This document shows positions 17,227 to 24,402 of a DNA stretch of 64,000 bases, piece by piece. Location of the stretch: NCBI RefSeq assembly GCF_046736075.1, contig NZ_CP177163.1, positions 4,340,001 through 4,404,000 of the forward strand, in the 5' to 3' direction. The DNA is from Stenotrophomonas sp046736075. Lineage in GTDB: Bacteria > Pseudomonadota > Gammaproteobacteria > Xanthomonadales > Xanthomonadaceae. The position numbers and the translations under genes were made by a program. How positions within the stretch are numbered: the first letter of the stretch is position 1; each line of letters begins with the position of its first letter. The notes under the pieces were generated by a model, which saw nothing but the letters and a program-made list of their open reading frames with translations, was not told the origin of the DNA and did not search any database.

Positions 17227-17634
17227 TCAGCGACCCATGGTCAGGGTGGCCAGTGCCAGTTCCTTGGCGGTGGTCAGCATCTCCACGCCCGCCTGGTAGT
17301 TGCGCGAGGTGGAGATGAGGTTGACCATCTGCGCCACCGGATCGACATCGGGCTGGTAGATGTAGCCATCGGCATCGGCCAGCGGATGGCCGGGTTCGTA
17401 GCGCTTGATCGGCGCGGCATCGCTCTGGTTGATTTCCTTGACCTGGACGGTGGTGATGTTCGGGTCGGCCCGGCTGGTGACGGACTGGAAGATCGGTTCG
17501 AGCGGCTTGTAGACGGCATCGGCGGACCCGGCAACGGTGTCGGCGTTGGACAGGTTGGAGGCGATGGTGCTCATGCGCACCGACTGGGCCTGCAGAGCAG
17601 AGCCGGCGATGTCGAAGATCGGCAGATTGCTCAT
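17227..17634 (-). CDS. flgC: Flagellar proximal rod protein FlgC
   Basis: Rod subunit of 135 residues. It begins MSNLPIFDIAGSALQAQSVR with SNLSNADTVAGSADAVYKPL. The C-terminus PDVDPVAQMVNLISTSRNYQ is the FlgC signature. It starts 3 bp after the flgB stop. Confidence 0.96.
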   Translation of the reverse strand: MSNLPIFDIAGSALQAQSVRMSTIASNLSNADTVAGSADAVYKPLEPIFQSVTSRADPNITTVQVKEINQSDAAPIKRYEPGHPLADADGYIYQPDVDPVAQMVNLISTSRNYQAGVEMLTTAKELALATLTMGR

Positions 17635-17637
17635 GGC

Positions 17638-18033
17638 TTACTGGCCCGTGATGGCGGTGAGCATGGAGCGCACCTTGGATTCGACGAAGCTCAGCGACGC
17701 GCGGTACTCCAGCGCGGCGCGGCCGTAGGCGGCACGTTCTGCATCGGGGTCGACGGTGTTGCCGTCGATGCTGGGCTGCACCCCTTCCTTGGCGACCTGG
17801 AACGGGTTGAGGCCTCCGCCGATGGCGAAGTGCTGTTCGTTGGTGGTTTTCATGAGCCCGTTGGCGTCCAGGCCCTGGGCATGGCGCAGGGCGGCGTCGA
17901 AGTCGAGGTCCTGGGCCTTGTAGCCAGGGGTGTCGGCATTGCTCAGGTTGCTGGCGATCAGCTTCATCCGCTGCTCGCGCAACGGCATGGCCTGGGCATG
18001 GACCCCCAGATAGTCGGAAATCAGATTGGGCAT
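17638..18033 (-). CDS. flgB: Flagellar proximal rod protein FlgB
   Basis: First gene of the rod/hook operon, 131 residues. The ATG at 18033 is chosen because MPNLISDYLGVHAQAMPLRE with ASNLSNADTPGYKAQDLDFD is the FlgB N-terminus. The frame upstream runs through a tandem repeat and is spurious. A GGGAGCG segment precedes the ATG. A near-perfect sigma-54 promoter lies 33-48 bp upstream. Confidence 0.95.
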   Translation of the reverse strand: MPNLISDYLGVHAQAMPLREQRMKLIASNLSNADTPGYKAQDLDFDAALRHAQGLDANGLMKTTNEQHFAIGGGLNPFQVAKEGVQPSIDGNTVDPDAERAAYGRAALEYRASLSFVESKVRSMLTAITGQ

Positions 18034-18065
18034 GGCGCGCTCCCACGGGACGATGTGGGGGAGGC

Positions 18066-18081
18066 TGCAAGCGCCGTGCCA
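18066..18081 (-). promoter_or_regulatory. Sigma-54 promoter of the flgB operon
   Basis: On the minus strand TGGCAC-GGCGC-TTGCA is a perfect match to the -24/-12 consensus with correct spacing. Flagellar rod/hook operons of xanthomonads are known RpoN/FleQ targets. A tandem palindromic repeat begins only 5 bp upstream of the -24 element. Confidence 0.88.
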
Positions 18082-18085
18082 ATGC

Positions 18086-18247
18086 AATGCCGGCCGCGGG
18101 CCGACAACACGTAATGCCGGCCGCGGGCCAACAGCCCGTAGTGCCGGCCGCTGGCCGGCAACGCGTAACGCTGGCCGCTGGCCAACAGCGTGTAGTGCCG
18201 GCCGCTGGCCGGCAATCCGCAATCCCGGCCGCTGGCCGGCAACACGG
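18086..18247. repeat. Six tandem 27-bp SMAG-like palindromic units upstream of flgB
   Basis: Six head-to-tail units start at 18086, 18113, 18140, 18167, 18194 and 18221. Each has the pattern TGCCGGCC-GCT-GGCCGGCA with small changes. The third and fifth units are preceded so that GTAG heads the stem, as in SMAG elements; the others have GTAA or GCAA at this point. They fill the region directly upstream of the flgB sigma-54 promoter. No coding sequence lies in 18034-18339. Confidence 0.85.
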
Positions 18248-18275
18248 CCCCGGGGCTCGCCGGGCGCCGCAAAAC

Positions 18276-18298
18276 CGCCGGGCAGGGCCCGGCGCTAC
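18276..18298 (-). repeat. SMAG-like (GTAG) palindromic repeat
   Basis: Read on the minus strand, GTAG is followed by stem arms CGCCGGGC and GCCCGGCG. It lies between the cheV stop and the tandem array and is oriented opposite to the copy at 1344. Confidence 0.72.
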
Positions 18299-18339
18299 GT
18301 CAACGTCGCCGACAGACCGTCGGCGGGCCAACCGCCGCC

Positions 18340-19284
18340 TTACGCGGCCAGTGCCACCTTCCGCAACCGATCCAGCACGAAATCGGCCAGCTCGTGGGGG
18401 GAGTACTTCGCGACGAAGGCATTGGCACCCACGCGCTCGACCATCGCATTGTTGAACACGCCCGAGAGGGAGGTGTGCAGCAGCACGTACAGACCGGCCA
18501 GACCCGGGTGGCGCCGGATTTCCGTCGTCAGGGTGTAGCCGTCCATCGCCGGCATTTCGATGTCGGAGATCACCATCGCGTAGCGCTCGGCGGGGTTCTC
18601 GCCGGCCGCGTGGATCTGGATCAGGTGATCCAGCGCCTGCTTGCCGTCCGACAGCAGGGTCGCACTCACCCCCAGCTGGTCGAGCACGCTGCGGATCTGC
18701 TGGCGGGCCACGCGTGAATCGTCCACCACCAGCACCTGCATCGGCGGGGCGTCGGCGGGCAGGGCCATCGAGGGGTCCAGCACGGCTTCACCGCGCACCT
18801 GGGCGATGTCGGCCAGCACGCTTTCCACGTCGATCACCTGGATCAGCTCACCCTGGAAGCGGGTAACTGCGGTCAGGTAGCTGGATTCGGCGCCCAGTTC
18901 CGGCGGCGGATGGATGTCCTCCACCGCGATGTTGACGATCCGTTCCACCCCGCTGACCAGGAAGCCCTGGATCGAGCGGTTGAACTCGGTCACCACGAGG
19001 TAGCCGGGCGCGGTGTCGGCATCGGGTTCGCGTTCGGGATGGCCGATGGCCAGGCCCAGGTCCAGTACCGGTACCGACCGGCCGCGCACGTCGGCAACGC
19101 CGGCGAACTGGCTGGGCAGGCCGGGTACCTGGAACAGGGACGGGCGCCGCAGCACCTCCTGTACCTTGAACACGTTCACGCCAAAAAGCTGACGTCCGCC
19201 GAGCCGGAACAGCAGCAGGGCCAGACGATTGTGGCCGGCCAGTCGCGTACGCTGGTCGATGCGGTTGAGCAGGTCATGGGACAT
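18340..19284 (-). CDS. cheV: Chemotaxis coupling/response-regulator protein CheV
   Basis: The product has 314 residues. A CheW-like domain (about 20-165: LFRLGGRQLFGVNVFKVQEV, VPVLDLGLAIG) couples receptors to CheA. A C-terminal receiver (about 185-310) starts VLVVDDSRVARQQI, has the phosphoacceptor aspartate in VISDIEMPAMDGY and the conserved lysine in VAKYSP. CheV proteins buffer or adapt chemotaxis signalling. A sigma-28 motif is so close to the ATG that the transcript would be nearly leaderless. Confidence 0.94.
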   Translation of the reverse strand: MSHDLLNRIDQRTRLAGHNRLALLLFRLGGRQLFGVNVFKVQEVLRRPSLFQVPGLPSQFAGVADVRGRSVPVLDLGLAIGHPEREPDADTAPGYLVVTEFNRSIQGFLVSGVERIVNIAVEDIHPPPELGAESSYLTAVTRFQGELIQVIDVESVLADIAQVRGEAVLDPSMALPADAPPMQVLVVDDSRVARQQIRSVLDQLGVSATLLSDGKQALDHLIQIHAAGENPAERYAMVISDIEMPAMDGYTLTTEIRRHPGLAGLYVLLHTSLSGVFNNAMVERVGANAFVAKYSPHELADFVLDRLRKVALAA

Positions 19285-19291
19285 GGGCTTG

Positions 19292-19318
19292 GTATCGGCG
19301 CCGGCCGGCGCGACTTGA
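19292..19318 (-). promoter_or_regulatory. Candidate sigma-28 promoter of cheV
   Basis: The minus strand reads TCAAGTCG-N11-GCCGATAC. The -10 box ends only 7 bp before the cheV ATG, implying transcription start within a few bases of the start codon. Confidence 0.65.
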
Positions 19319-19349
19319 GTGCGGCCCGCCCGGTGACGGCGGTGGATTG

Positions 19350-19365
19350 CGGCACGCGCCTTGCA
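19350..19365 (+). promoter_or_regulatory. Sigma-54 promoter of flgA
   Basis: CGGCAC-GCGCC-TTGCA matches the -24/-12 consensus except for the first base. Its spacer is the same GCGCC as the flgG site. The flgA start at 19401 lies 35 bp downstream. Confidence 0.75.
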
Positions 19366-19400
19366 TCACCCTGCGCATGTCCGTCGCCCGTGGAGTCTGC

Positions 19401-20051
19401 ATGCGTTCTGTCCTGGTCGTTCTGTCCCTGCTGCTGGCATTGCCGGCCGGGGCTGCCGCCGGTTGGCAGCCGGTGGAGAGTATCCGCGGTGCCGCGCTGT
19501 CGACCCTGCCGGCCGGTACCGAAGGCGAAACCACGCTGGACTCGGCTCTGCGCCTGCCCGCGTGCGGCCAGGCCCTGCGCGCCCAGCCGACCGGCACCAG
19601 TACGGTGGAAGTGAGCTGCCCGGATGCCGGCGGCTGGCGCCTGTTCGTGCCGGTGAAGGTGCGCCGCAACCAGCAGGTGCTGGTGCTCAACCGTGGGATC
19701 GCCGCTGGAGAAGTGCTGGCGGCGGCCGATATCACCACCGCACAACGTGATGTCGCACGCATCGCCGGTGCCGCATTGGCCGATCCCCAGGTGGCGATCG
19801 GACGGGTGGCCCGCCGTACGCTGAGTGCCGGCAGCCTGCTGTCGGCCAACGACCTGGTCGCCCAGCGCCTGGTGCGCCGGGGCGACAGTGTCGCCCTGGT
19901 GTCGCGCCGGGGCGGCGTGGAGGTCCGGGTGGCCGGGCGGGCGATGGCCGATGCGGGCGAGCACGAACGGGTGTCGGTGGAGAACCTGTCGTCACGCAAG
20001 ATCGTTCAAGGTACCGTGGACGCCAGTGGCGACGTTTTAGTGACGCGCTGA
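19401..20051 (+). CDS. flgA: Flagellar P-ring assembly chaperone FlgA
   Basis: Periplasmic chaperone for FlgI, 216 residues. The ATG at 19401 is chosen because it yields a clean signal peptide (MRSVLVVLSLLLALPAGAAA) and has GGAG upstream; an in-frame ATG at 19347 lies over the sigma-54 element. The SAF-domain C-terminal part contains LNRGIAAGEVLAAADITTAQ, RTLSAGSLLSANDLV and VRRGDSVALV. It is divergent from cheV. Confidence 0.93.
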   Translation: MRSVLVVLSLLLALPAGAAAGWQPVESIRGAALSTLPAGTEGETTLDSALRLPACGQALRAQPTGTSTVEVSCPDAGGWRLFVPVKVRRNQQVLVLNRGIAAGEVLAAADITTAQRDVARIAGAALADPQVAIGRVARRTLSAGSLLSANDLVAQRLVRRGDSVALVSRRGGVEVRVAGRAMADAGEHERVSVENLSSRKIVQGTVDASGDVLVTR

Positions 20052-20102
20052 TCACAATGCTGAGCGCCACCCGATTTTCCTGCAAAACCCTGATATTCCC
20101 CC

Positions 20103-20129
20103 TAAAGATGGCGGCCCCCATGCCGTTAT
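20103..20129 (+). promoter_or_regulatory. Sigma-28 promoter of flgM
   Basis: TAAAGATG-N11-GCCGTTAT lies 31 bp upstream of the flgM ATG. FlgM is the anti-sigma factor of FliA, so this would be an autoregulatory loop, as known in enteric bacteria. Confidence 0.8.
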
Positions 20130-20160
20130 CCCTTGTGAACCGCACACCCAGGACATCTCC

Positions 20161-20463
20161 ATGAGCCAGAAAATCGACGGCAACCTTCAGGCTACCGCCC
20201 ATCTGCGCAGCGTCGCCGTCGGCACCAAGCCCAGTGCCGGTGCCGATTCCCAGGCGCGCCCGGTGGAAGCCGTGGACAGCCTGCGCCTGACCGGCGAAGC
20301 CACGTCGCTGCAGGCCCTGCAGCGCGAGCTGAGCACGGCCCCGGCGATCGATGCGGCCCGCGTGCAGGCCGTGCGCGAGTCGCTGCAGAATGGCACCTAC
20401 ACGATCAACCCCGACGCCATCGCCTCGCGGATGCTTGAGCTGGACCACCAGCTGCAGGGATGA
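20161..20463 (+). CDS. flgM: Anti-sigma-28 factor FlgM
   Basis: The product has 100 residues and inhibits FliA until exported through the completed hook. The N-terminal half is polar and likely disordered. The C-terminal FliA-binding helices contain DAARVQAVRESLQNGTYTIN followed by IASRMLELDHQLQ, the FlgM signature. The stop overlaps the flgN ATG (ATGA). Confidence 0.94.
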   Translation: MSQKIDGNLQATAHLRSVAVGTKPSAGADSQARPVEAVDSLRLTGEATSLQALQRELSTAPAIDAARVQAVRESLQNGTYTINPDAIASRMLELDHQLQG

Positions 20464-20798
20464 AGCTGGCGATGAGCGAGCCGCTGCAGCGCCTCAGCGA
20501 TGCCTTGGACGTCGAACGCCAGGCGTTGGTCGACCATGACGTCCACGCGCTGATCCGGGCGACCGGCGCCAAGCTGGAGGCGCTGCGCGCGCTTGAAGCC
20601 GCGCTGCCGCTCGGCCAGGCCGAGCGCCTGCAGGAGCTGGCCGAACGCAACCGGGCCAATGGCGTGCTGCTGTCACGCCGTCGCCGCGAGGTCAACTGGG
20701 CGCTGCGCCAGCTGGGCCGCAGCGAAGAGGCCTCGGCCTACGACGCCAAAGGCCAGTCGAACACGCTTCACACGCGGCGGCCGCTGGCCGTCGCCTGA
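20460..20798 (+). CDS. flgN: FlgK/FlgL export chaperone FlgN
   Basis: A 112-residue helical protein directly coupled to flgM by an ATGA overlap. The central segment LEALRALEAALPLGQAERLQ and the downstream NRANGVLLSRRRREVNWALR with LGRSEEASAYDAKG are typical of FlgN, which binds the C-terminal helices of FlgK and FlgL. No membrane segment is present. Confidence 0.9.
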   Translation: MKLAMSEPLQRLSDALDVERQALVDHDVHALIRATGAKLEALRALEAALPLGQAERLQELAERNRANGVLLSRRRREVNWALRQLGRSEEASAYDAKGQSNTLHTRRPLAVA

Positions 20799-20873
20799 CC
20801 TGGCCCGGGCGGCTCACGCCCGGCCTGCGGGTCCGCTTCGCGTATATTGGGCGCCTGTTTTCACCTGCCCGAT

Positions 20874-22103
20874 GTGACCGTGACCGCTGATATCTCTCTT
20901 GTCACCGCGCCGTTGCCCCCGCAGCCGGTTCTGCTCGCCCTGTTCGAGCACACCCGTGAAGGCGTGCTGCTGTTCCGCGAAGATGGCACCGTGGCAGTGG
21001 CCAACGCCGCGCTGCGCGATATCCTCGGCCAGGCCGAGCCCGACGCCGGCCTGAACGCCTCCCAGTGGCTGCGCCAACGCCTGCCGCCGGATGCGCTGGA
21101 GCATGCGCGCCAGCACGGGCACTGGAATGGCAGCCTGCCGGTCGGCGAACGAATGGTCATCGCCCACGTCTACCATCACGAGGCGGCCGGCGAGCGCCAC
21201 TATCTGGCGCTGTTCCACCGCATCGAAGGCCAGGAAGACTACGAGCGCGAGCTGCAGCAGCGCCACGCCGAGCTGCGCCAGGCCTACCTGCGCTTGAATG
21301 GCACGCAGGAGAAGCTGCTGCAGTCGGAGAAGATGGCGTCCATCGGCCAGTTGGCGGCCGGTGTGGCGCACGAGATCAACAACCCGATCGGGTACGTGCA
21401 CTCCAATCTGGGCAGCCTGCAGGAGTACCTGCGCAGCCTGTTCACGGTGATCGAGGCCTATGAGCGTGCGCTGCGTGCGCCCGACCCGAAGGCGTTGATC
21501 CCGGAAATCGACGACATCCGCACCCGCTTCGACATCGACTTCATCAGCCGCGACCTGCCGCAGCTGATGGCCGAATCGCGCGAGGGCATCGAGCGGGTGA
21601 CGCGCATCGTGCGCGACCTGAAAGACTTCTCGTATTCCGGCCGCGACGAGTCGTGGAAGCTGGTGGACCTGCACGCAGGCCTGGAATCGACGATCAACAT
21701 CATCTGGAACGAGCTCAAGTACAAGGTCACGCTGCACCGCGAGTTCGGCCAGCTGCCGCTGGTGGAGTGCCTGCCATCGGAGCTCAACCAGGTGTACATG
21801 AACCTGCTGCTCAATGCGGGCCATGCAATCGCCGAGCGCGGCACGATCACCGTGCGTACGGGCGTGGACGGCGACACGGTCTGGGTGGAGTTCGAGGACA
21901 CCGGCGGCGGCATCTCGCCGGAACTGCGCCAGCGCATCTTCGACCCGTTCTTCACCACCAAGCCGGTGGGCAGCGGCACGGGGCTGGGCCTGTCGATCTC
22001 CTACAGCATCATCAACAAGCACCACGGCCGCATCGACCTGGACAGCACCCCGGGCGAGGGCGCACGTTTCCGCGTGGTACTGCCGATCAAACAGCCGCGC
22101 TGA
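20874..22103 (+). CDS. PAS-domain sensor histidine kinase (soluble)
   Basis: The product has about 409 residues from the GTG at 20874. An upstream TTG at 20847 is in frame but overlaps a TATATT -10-like box. An N-terminal PAS domain (about 15-130) contains LFEHTREGVLLFREDGTVAV. A coiled coil leads to the H-box SIGQLAAGVAHEINNPIGYV, with the phosphoacceptor histidine near 166. The ATPase domain has NLLLNAGHAI, EDTGGGI and GTGLGLSIS. There is no transmembrane segment and no adjacent response regulator, so partner and signal are unknown. It follows flgN by 75 bp. Confidence 0.88.
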   Translation: MTVTADISLVTAPLPPQPVLLALFEHTREGVLLFREDGTVAVANAALRDILGQAEPDAGLNASQWLRQRLPPDALEHARQHGHWNGSLPVGERMVIAHVYHHEAAGERHYLALFHRIEGQEDYERELQQRHAELRQAYLRLNGTQEKLLQSEKMASIGQLAAGVAHEINNPIGYVHSNLGSLQEYLRSLFTVIEAYERALRAPDPKALIPEIDDIRTRFDIDFISRDLPQLMAESREGIERVTRIVRDLKDFSYSGRDESWKLVDLHAGLESTINIIWNELKYKVTLHREFGQLPLVECLPSELNQVYMNLLLNAGHAIAERGTITVRTGVDGDTVWVEFEDTGGGISPELRQRIFDPFFTTKPVGSGTGLGLSISYSIINKHHGRIDLDSTPGEGARFRVVLPIKQPR

Positions 22104-22160
22104 ACCCGGCGCGGGCGAGATCGGGTGATTGCGTGACGCCCGGCGATGGCCGGGTGGGCG

Positions 22161-22344
22161 GGTCTGCGCGAACAGCCTGTGGCCCTCTGGCTGTCGCTGG
22201 CTGGGCCGACGGGGGCGGGCTTACGGGACACGCCGTAAATACATCCCTGTAGGCTCGTAGAAAACATCCATGTTTTCTACGGTCCCGTAAGCCCGCCCCC
22301 GCCGGCCCGTGACAGTGGGGCGGTGGCCACGGGCAATCAAACGC
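22161..22344 (-). repeat. 184-bp hairpin repeat element, copy A
   Basis: Read on the minus strand this copy aligns over its full 184 bp with copy B at 22425-22608. It holds a 27-bp outer stem (22203-22229 with 22282-22308, one mismatch) enclosing a hairpin with 11-bp arms GTAGAAAACAT / ATGTTTTCTAC (22257-22280). The ends GCGTTTGAT and CTGTTCGC-GACC are shared with copy B. Together the copies fill most of the gene-free stretch 22104-22640. Short frames crossing it are probably not genes. Confidence 0.85.
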
Positions 22345-22424
22345 GGGGTTCGTTGACTTTCGCTCACACCGGCGATGACCGTTCATAGCGGCCACGCGCC
22401 GACCACCCGCGATGGGCAGACAGG

Positions 22425-22608
22425 GCGTTTGATCTTCCGTGGCCACCGATACCCTGTCTGGGGGCTGACGGGTGTGGGTGTGCGGGACCGTAGAAAACAT
22501 GGATGTTTTCTACGAGCCCCCAAGGATGGGTTCACGGCGTGTCCCGCACACCCGCACCCGTCAGCCCCGCCGGGCGCGTGCGACGGCTGCGGGCTGTTCG
22601 CATGGACC
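22425..22608 (+). repeat. 184-bp hairpin repeat element, copy B
   Basis: Same length as copy A and inverted relative to it. It has a 28-bp outer stem (22461-22488 with 22541-22568, one mismatch) and the same inner hairpin (22490-22513). The stem sequences differ from copy A at several positions, but both sides have changed together, so pairing is kept. Confidence 0.85.
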
Positions 22609-22640
22609 GAACCAGGCCTCAGGCGGCGTCTGGGATCAGG

Positions 22641-24398
22641 TCACTCGTCTTCCGGCGCTGCAATCGCTACCGGCGGGGCGGTATTGGCGCGGCGCTGCTC
22701 TTCGTGCGTGCGGAATGCCTGGTGGATGTGCTTGCGCAGCTCATCGTCGTTCCACGGCTTGGTCAGGAAGCGGTAGATCGCGCCGCGGTTGATCGCGTCG
22801 GTGACGGTGTTGAGGTCGGTGTAGCCGGACAGCACCAGGCGGATCGTGTCCGGGTAGAGCATCTTCACCCGGCCCAGGAACTCGGTGCCGCTCATGTCGC
22901 TCATGCGCTGGTCGGACAGGATCACCTGCACGTCGTTGATCGCCAGCAGGTCGAAGGCATCGCGCACGTTGCCGGCCGCCAGGATGCGGTAGCCGTCGCG
23001 GCGGAACAGGCGCACCAGCGAGCGCAGCACGTTCTCTTCGTCGTCCAGCAGCAGCAGCGTCCGGTCCGGGCGGGTTTCGGCGAAGGCCTCCGGGCGCAGG
23101 TAGCGCCGGCGCAGCGTCATCCCGGCCGCGTCGGCCGACATCGGTTCGCCGAACAGATAGCCCTGGAACACGTCGCAGTCGTTGCGCCGCAGGAAGCCCA
23201 GCTGCGCCTGTGATTCCACGCCGTTGGCGATCACCGTCATGCCCAGCTGGTGGCCCATCGCGATGATCGCGCGGGCGATGGCCGCCTCACGGTTGCCGGC
23301 CGGCGCGCTCTTGATGAAGCTGCGGTCGATCTTCAGCTTGTCCACCGGGTAACGTACCAGCGCGCTGAGGCTGGAGTCGCCGGTGCCGAAGTTGTCCAGG
23401 CTCAGGCTGATGCCTTCGTTGCGCAGGTTGACCAGCGTTTCGTGCACGAAATTGACGTTGTTGGTCAGCGCGCTTTCGTTGATCTCCAGCGTCAGCATGT
23501 GTGCCGGCACCCCGGCCGTCTGCATCAGCGCCATCACCTCGGCGAAGAAGTTCGGGCGCAGCAGCTGCAGCGTGGACACGTTCACCGCGATGGTGAAATC
23601 GTCGAAGCCCTGGTCGCGCCACAGCCGCGCCTGCTTGAGCGCGCCTTCCAGCACCCACGTGCCGATCTGCACGATGATGCCCAGGCGCTCGGCGGTGCGC
23701 ATGAAGCGCTCCGGCACCAGCATGCCCAGCGTCGGCGACTGCCAGCGCAGCAGCGCTTCCATGCCCACCACATGGCCATCGCGGGCGCTGACCAGCGGCT
23801 GGTAGCGCAGCTTCAGTTCGCCGTTCGGAATGGCATCCACGATCTGCCGGGCGATGATGCTCTCGCTGTGCGCGCTCGACGGCGTATCCACCGCGTGGAT
23901 GCGCACCGCGTTGCCGCCTTCGCGCGCCGCCTGGTAGAGCGCGTCCTCGGCGTGGTCGAGCAGCCGCGACGCGCCGCTGGCGTGCTCCGGGCACAGGCTC
24001 ACGCCCAGCTTGCCGGTCATGAACAGCGTATAGGGCAGCACCGAGAGCGGCAGCTCCAGCTGCTGGCGGATCTCCTCGGCCAGGTCCTCCGGCAACGGTA
24101 CATCGGCGGTGCGCTGCACCGCGATCAGGAACTCATCGCTGCCATGCCGCCACAGTTTGCCGCGGCCGCGCAGGTGGTGCTGCAGGCGCTGGGCCACCAG
24201 CACCAGGGCCTGGTCGCCAACCTCCGCGCTCATGTTCTCGTTGACCGAGGCGAAGTGGTCGATGTCCACGTGCATCAGCATCAGGGGTGTGCCACCGGAG
24301 GCGGCCTCGGCCACCATCGCCTGCAGTTCGGGGTTGCCGGCGCCAAGGCGGTCCGGAGCATCCTCGATGCTGACCAGGGGCAGGGAAGGGTTCCACAT
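22641..24398 (-). CDS. Degenerate GGDEF-EAL protein with C-terminal receiver domain
   Basis: The product has 585 residues. The N-terminal GGDEF-like domain (about 35-170) has HGSDEF at 85-90 instead of GGDEF. The EAL domain (about 185-430) keeps EAL at 214-216 but has DNFGTG (335-340) for DDFGTG and ANGVE (391-395) for AEGVE. Two acidic residues thought to serve metal binding or catalysis are therefore asparagines. The C-terminal receiver (about 446-570) is intact: DD 452-453, acceptor D496, K547. This suggests a phosphorylation-controlled c-di-GMP receptor or scaffold rather than a phosphodiesterase. It starts 4 bp after the upstream kinase gene, a likely partner. Confidence 0.87.
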   Translation of the reverse strand: MWNPSLPLVSIEDAPDRLGAGNPELQAMVAEAASGGTPLMLMHVDIDHFASVNENMSAEVGDQALVLVAQRLQHHLRGRGKLWRHGSDEFLIAVQRTADVPLPEDLAEEIRQQLELPLSVLPYTLFMTGKLGVSLCPEHASGASRLLDHAEDALYQAAREGGNAVRIHAVDTPSSAHSESIIARQIVDAIPNGELKLRYQPLVSARDGHVVGMEALLRWQSPTLGMLVPERFMRTAERLGIIVQIGTWVLEGALKQARLWRDQGFDDFTIAVNVSTLQLLRPNFFAEVMALMQTAGVPAHMLTLEINESALTNNVNFVHETLVNLRNEGISLSLDNFGTGDSSLSALVRYPVDKLKIDRSFIKSAPAGNREAAIARAIIAMGHQLGMTVIANGVESQAQLGFLRRNDCDVFQGYLFGEPMSADAAGMTLRRRYLRPEAFAETRPDRTLLLLDDEENVLRSLVRLFRRDGYRILAAGNVRDAFDLLAINDVQVILSDQRMSDMSGTEFLGRVKMLYPDTIRLVLSGYTDLNTVTDAINRGAIYRFLTKPWNDDELRKHIHQAFRTHEEQRRANTAPPVAIAAPEDE

Positions 24399-24402
24399 GG
24401 GC

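Noticed and set aside
18086..18247. Possible CRISPR array
   Set aside because: Units are contiguous 27-bp palindromes without variable spacers, and no cas genes are nearby. The pattern is that of tandem SMAG/REP units.
18034..18331. N-terminal extensions of FlgB and FlgD frames running into the repeat region
   Set aside because: The extended frames translate repeats or other genes; homology starts at the ATGs at 18033 and 17200, respectively.
22375..22792. Short open frames reading peptides such as MDVFYEPPRMGSRRVP in the 22-kb gap
   Set aside because: They lie inside the inverted hairpin elements, and the similarity between copies is explained by nucleotide pairing. No ribosome binding site or codon bias supports them.
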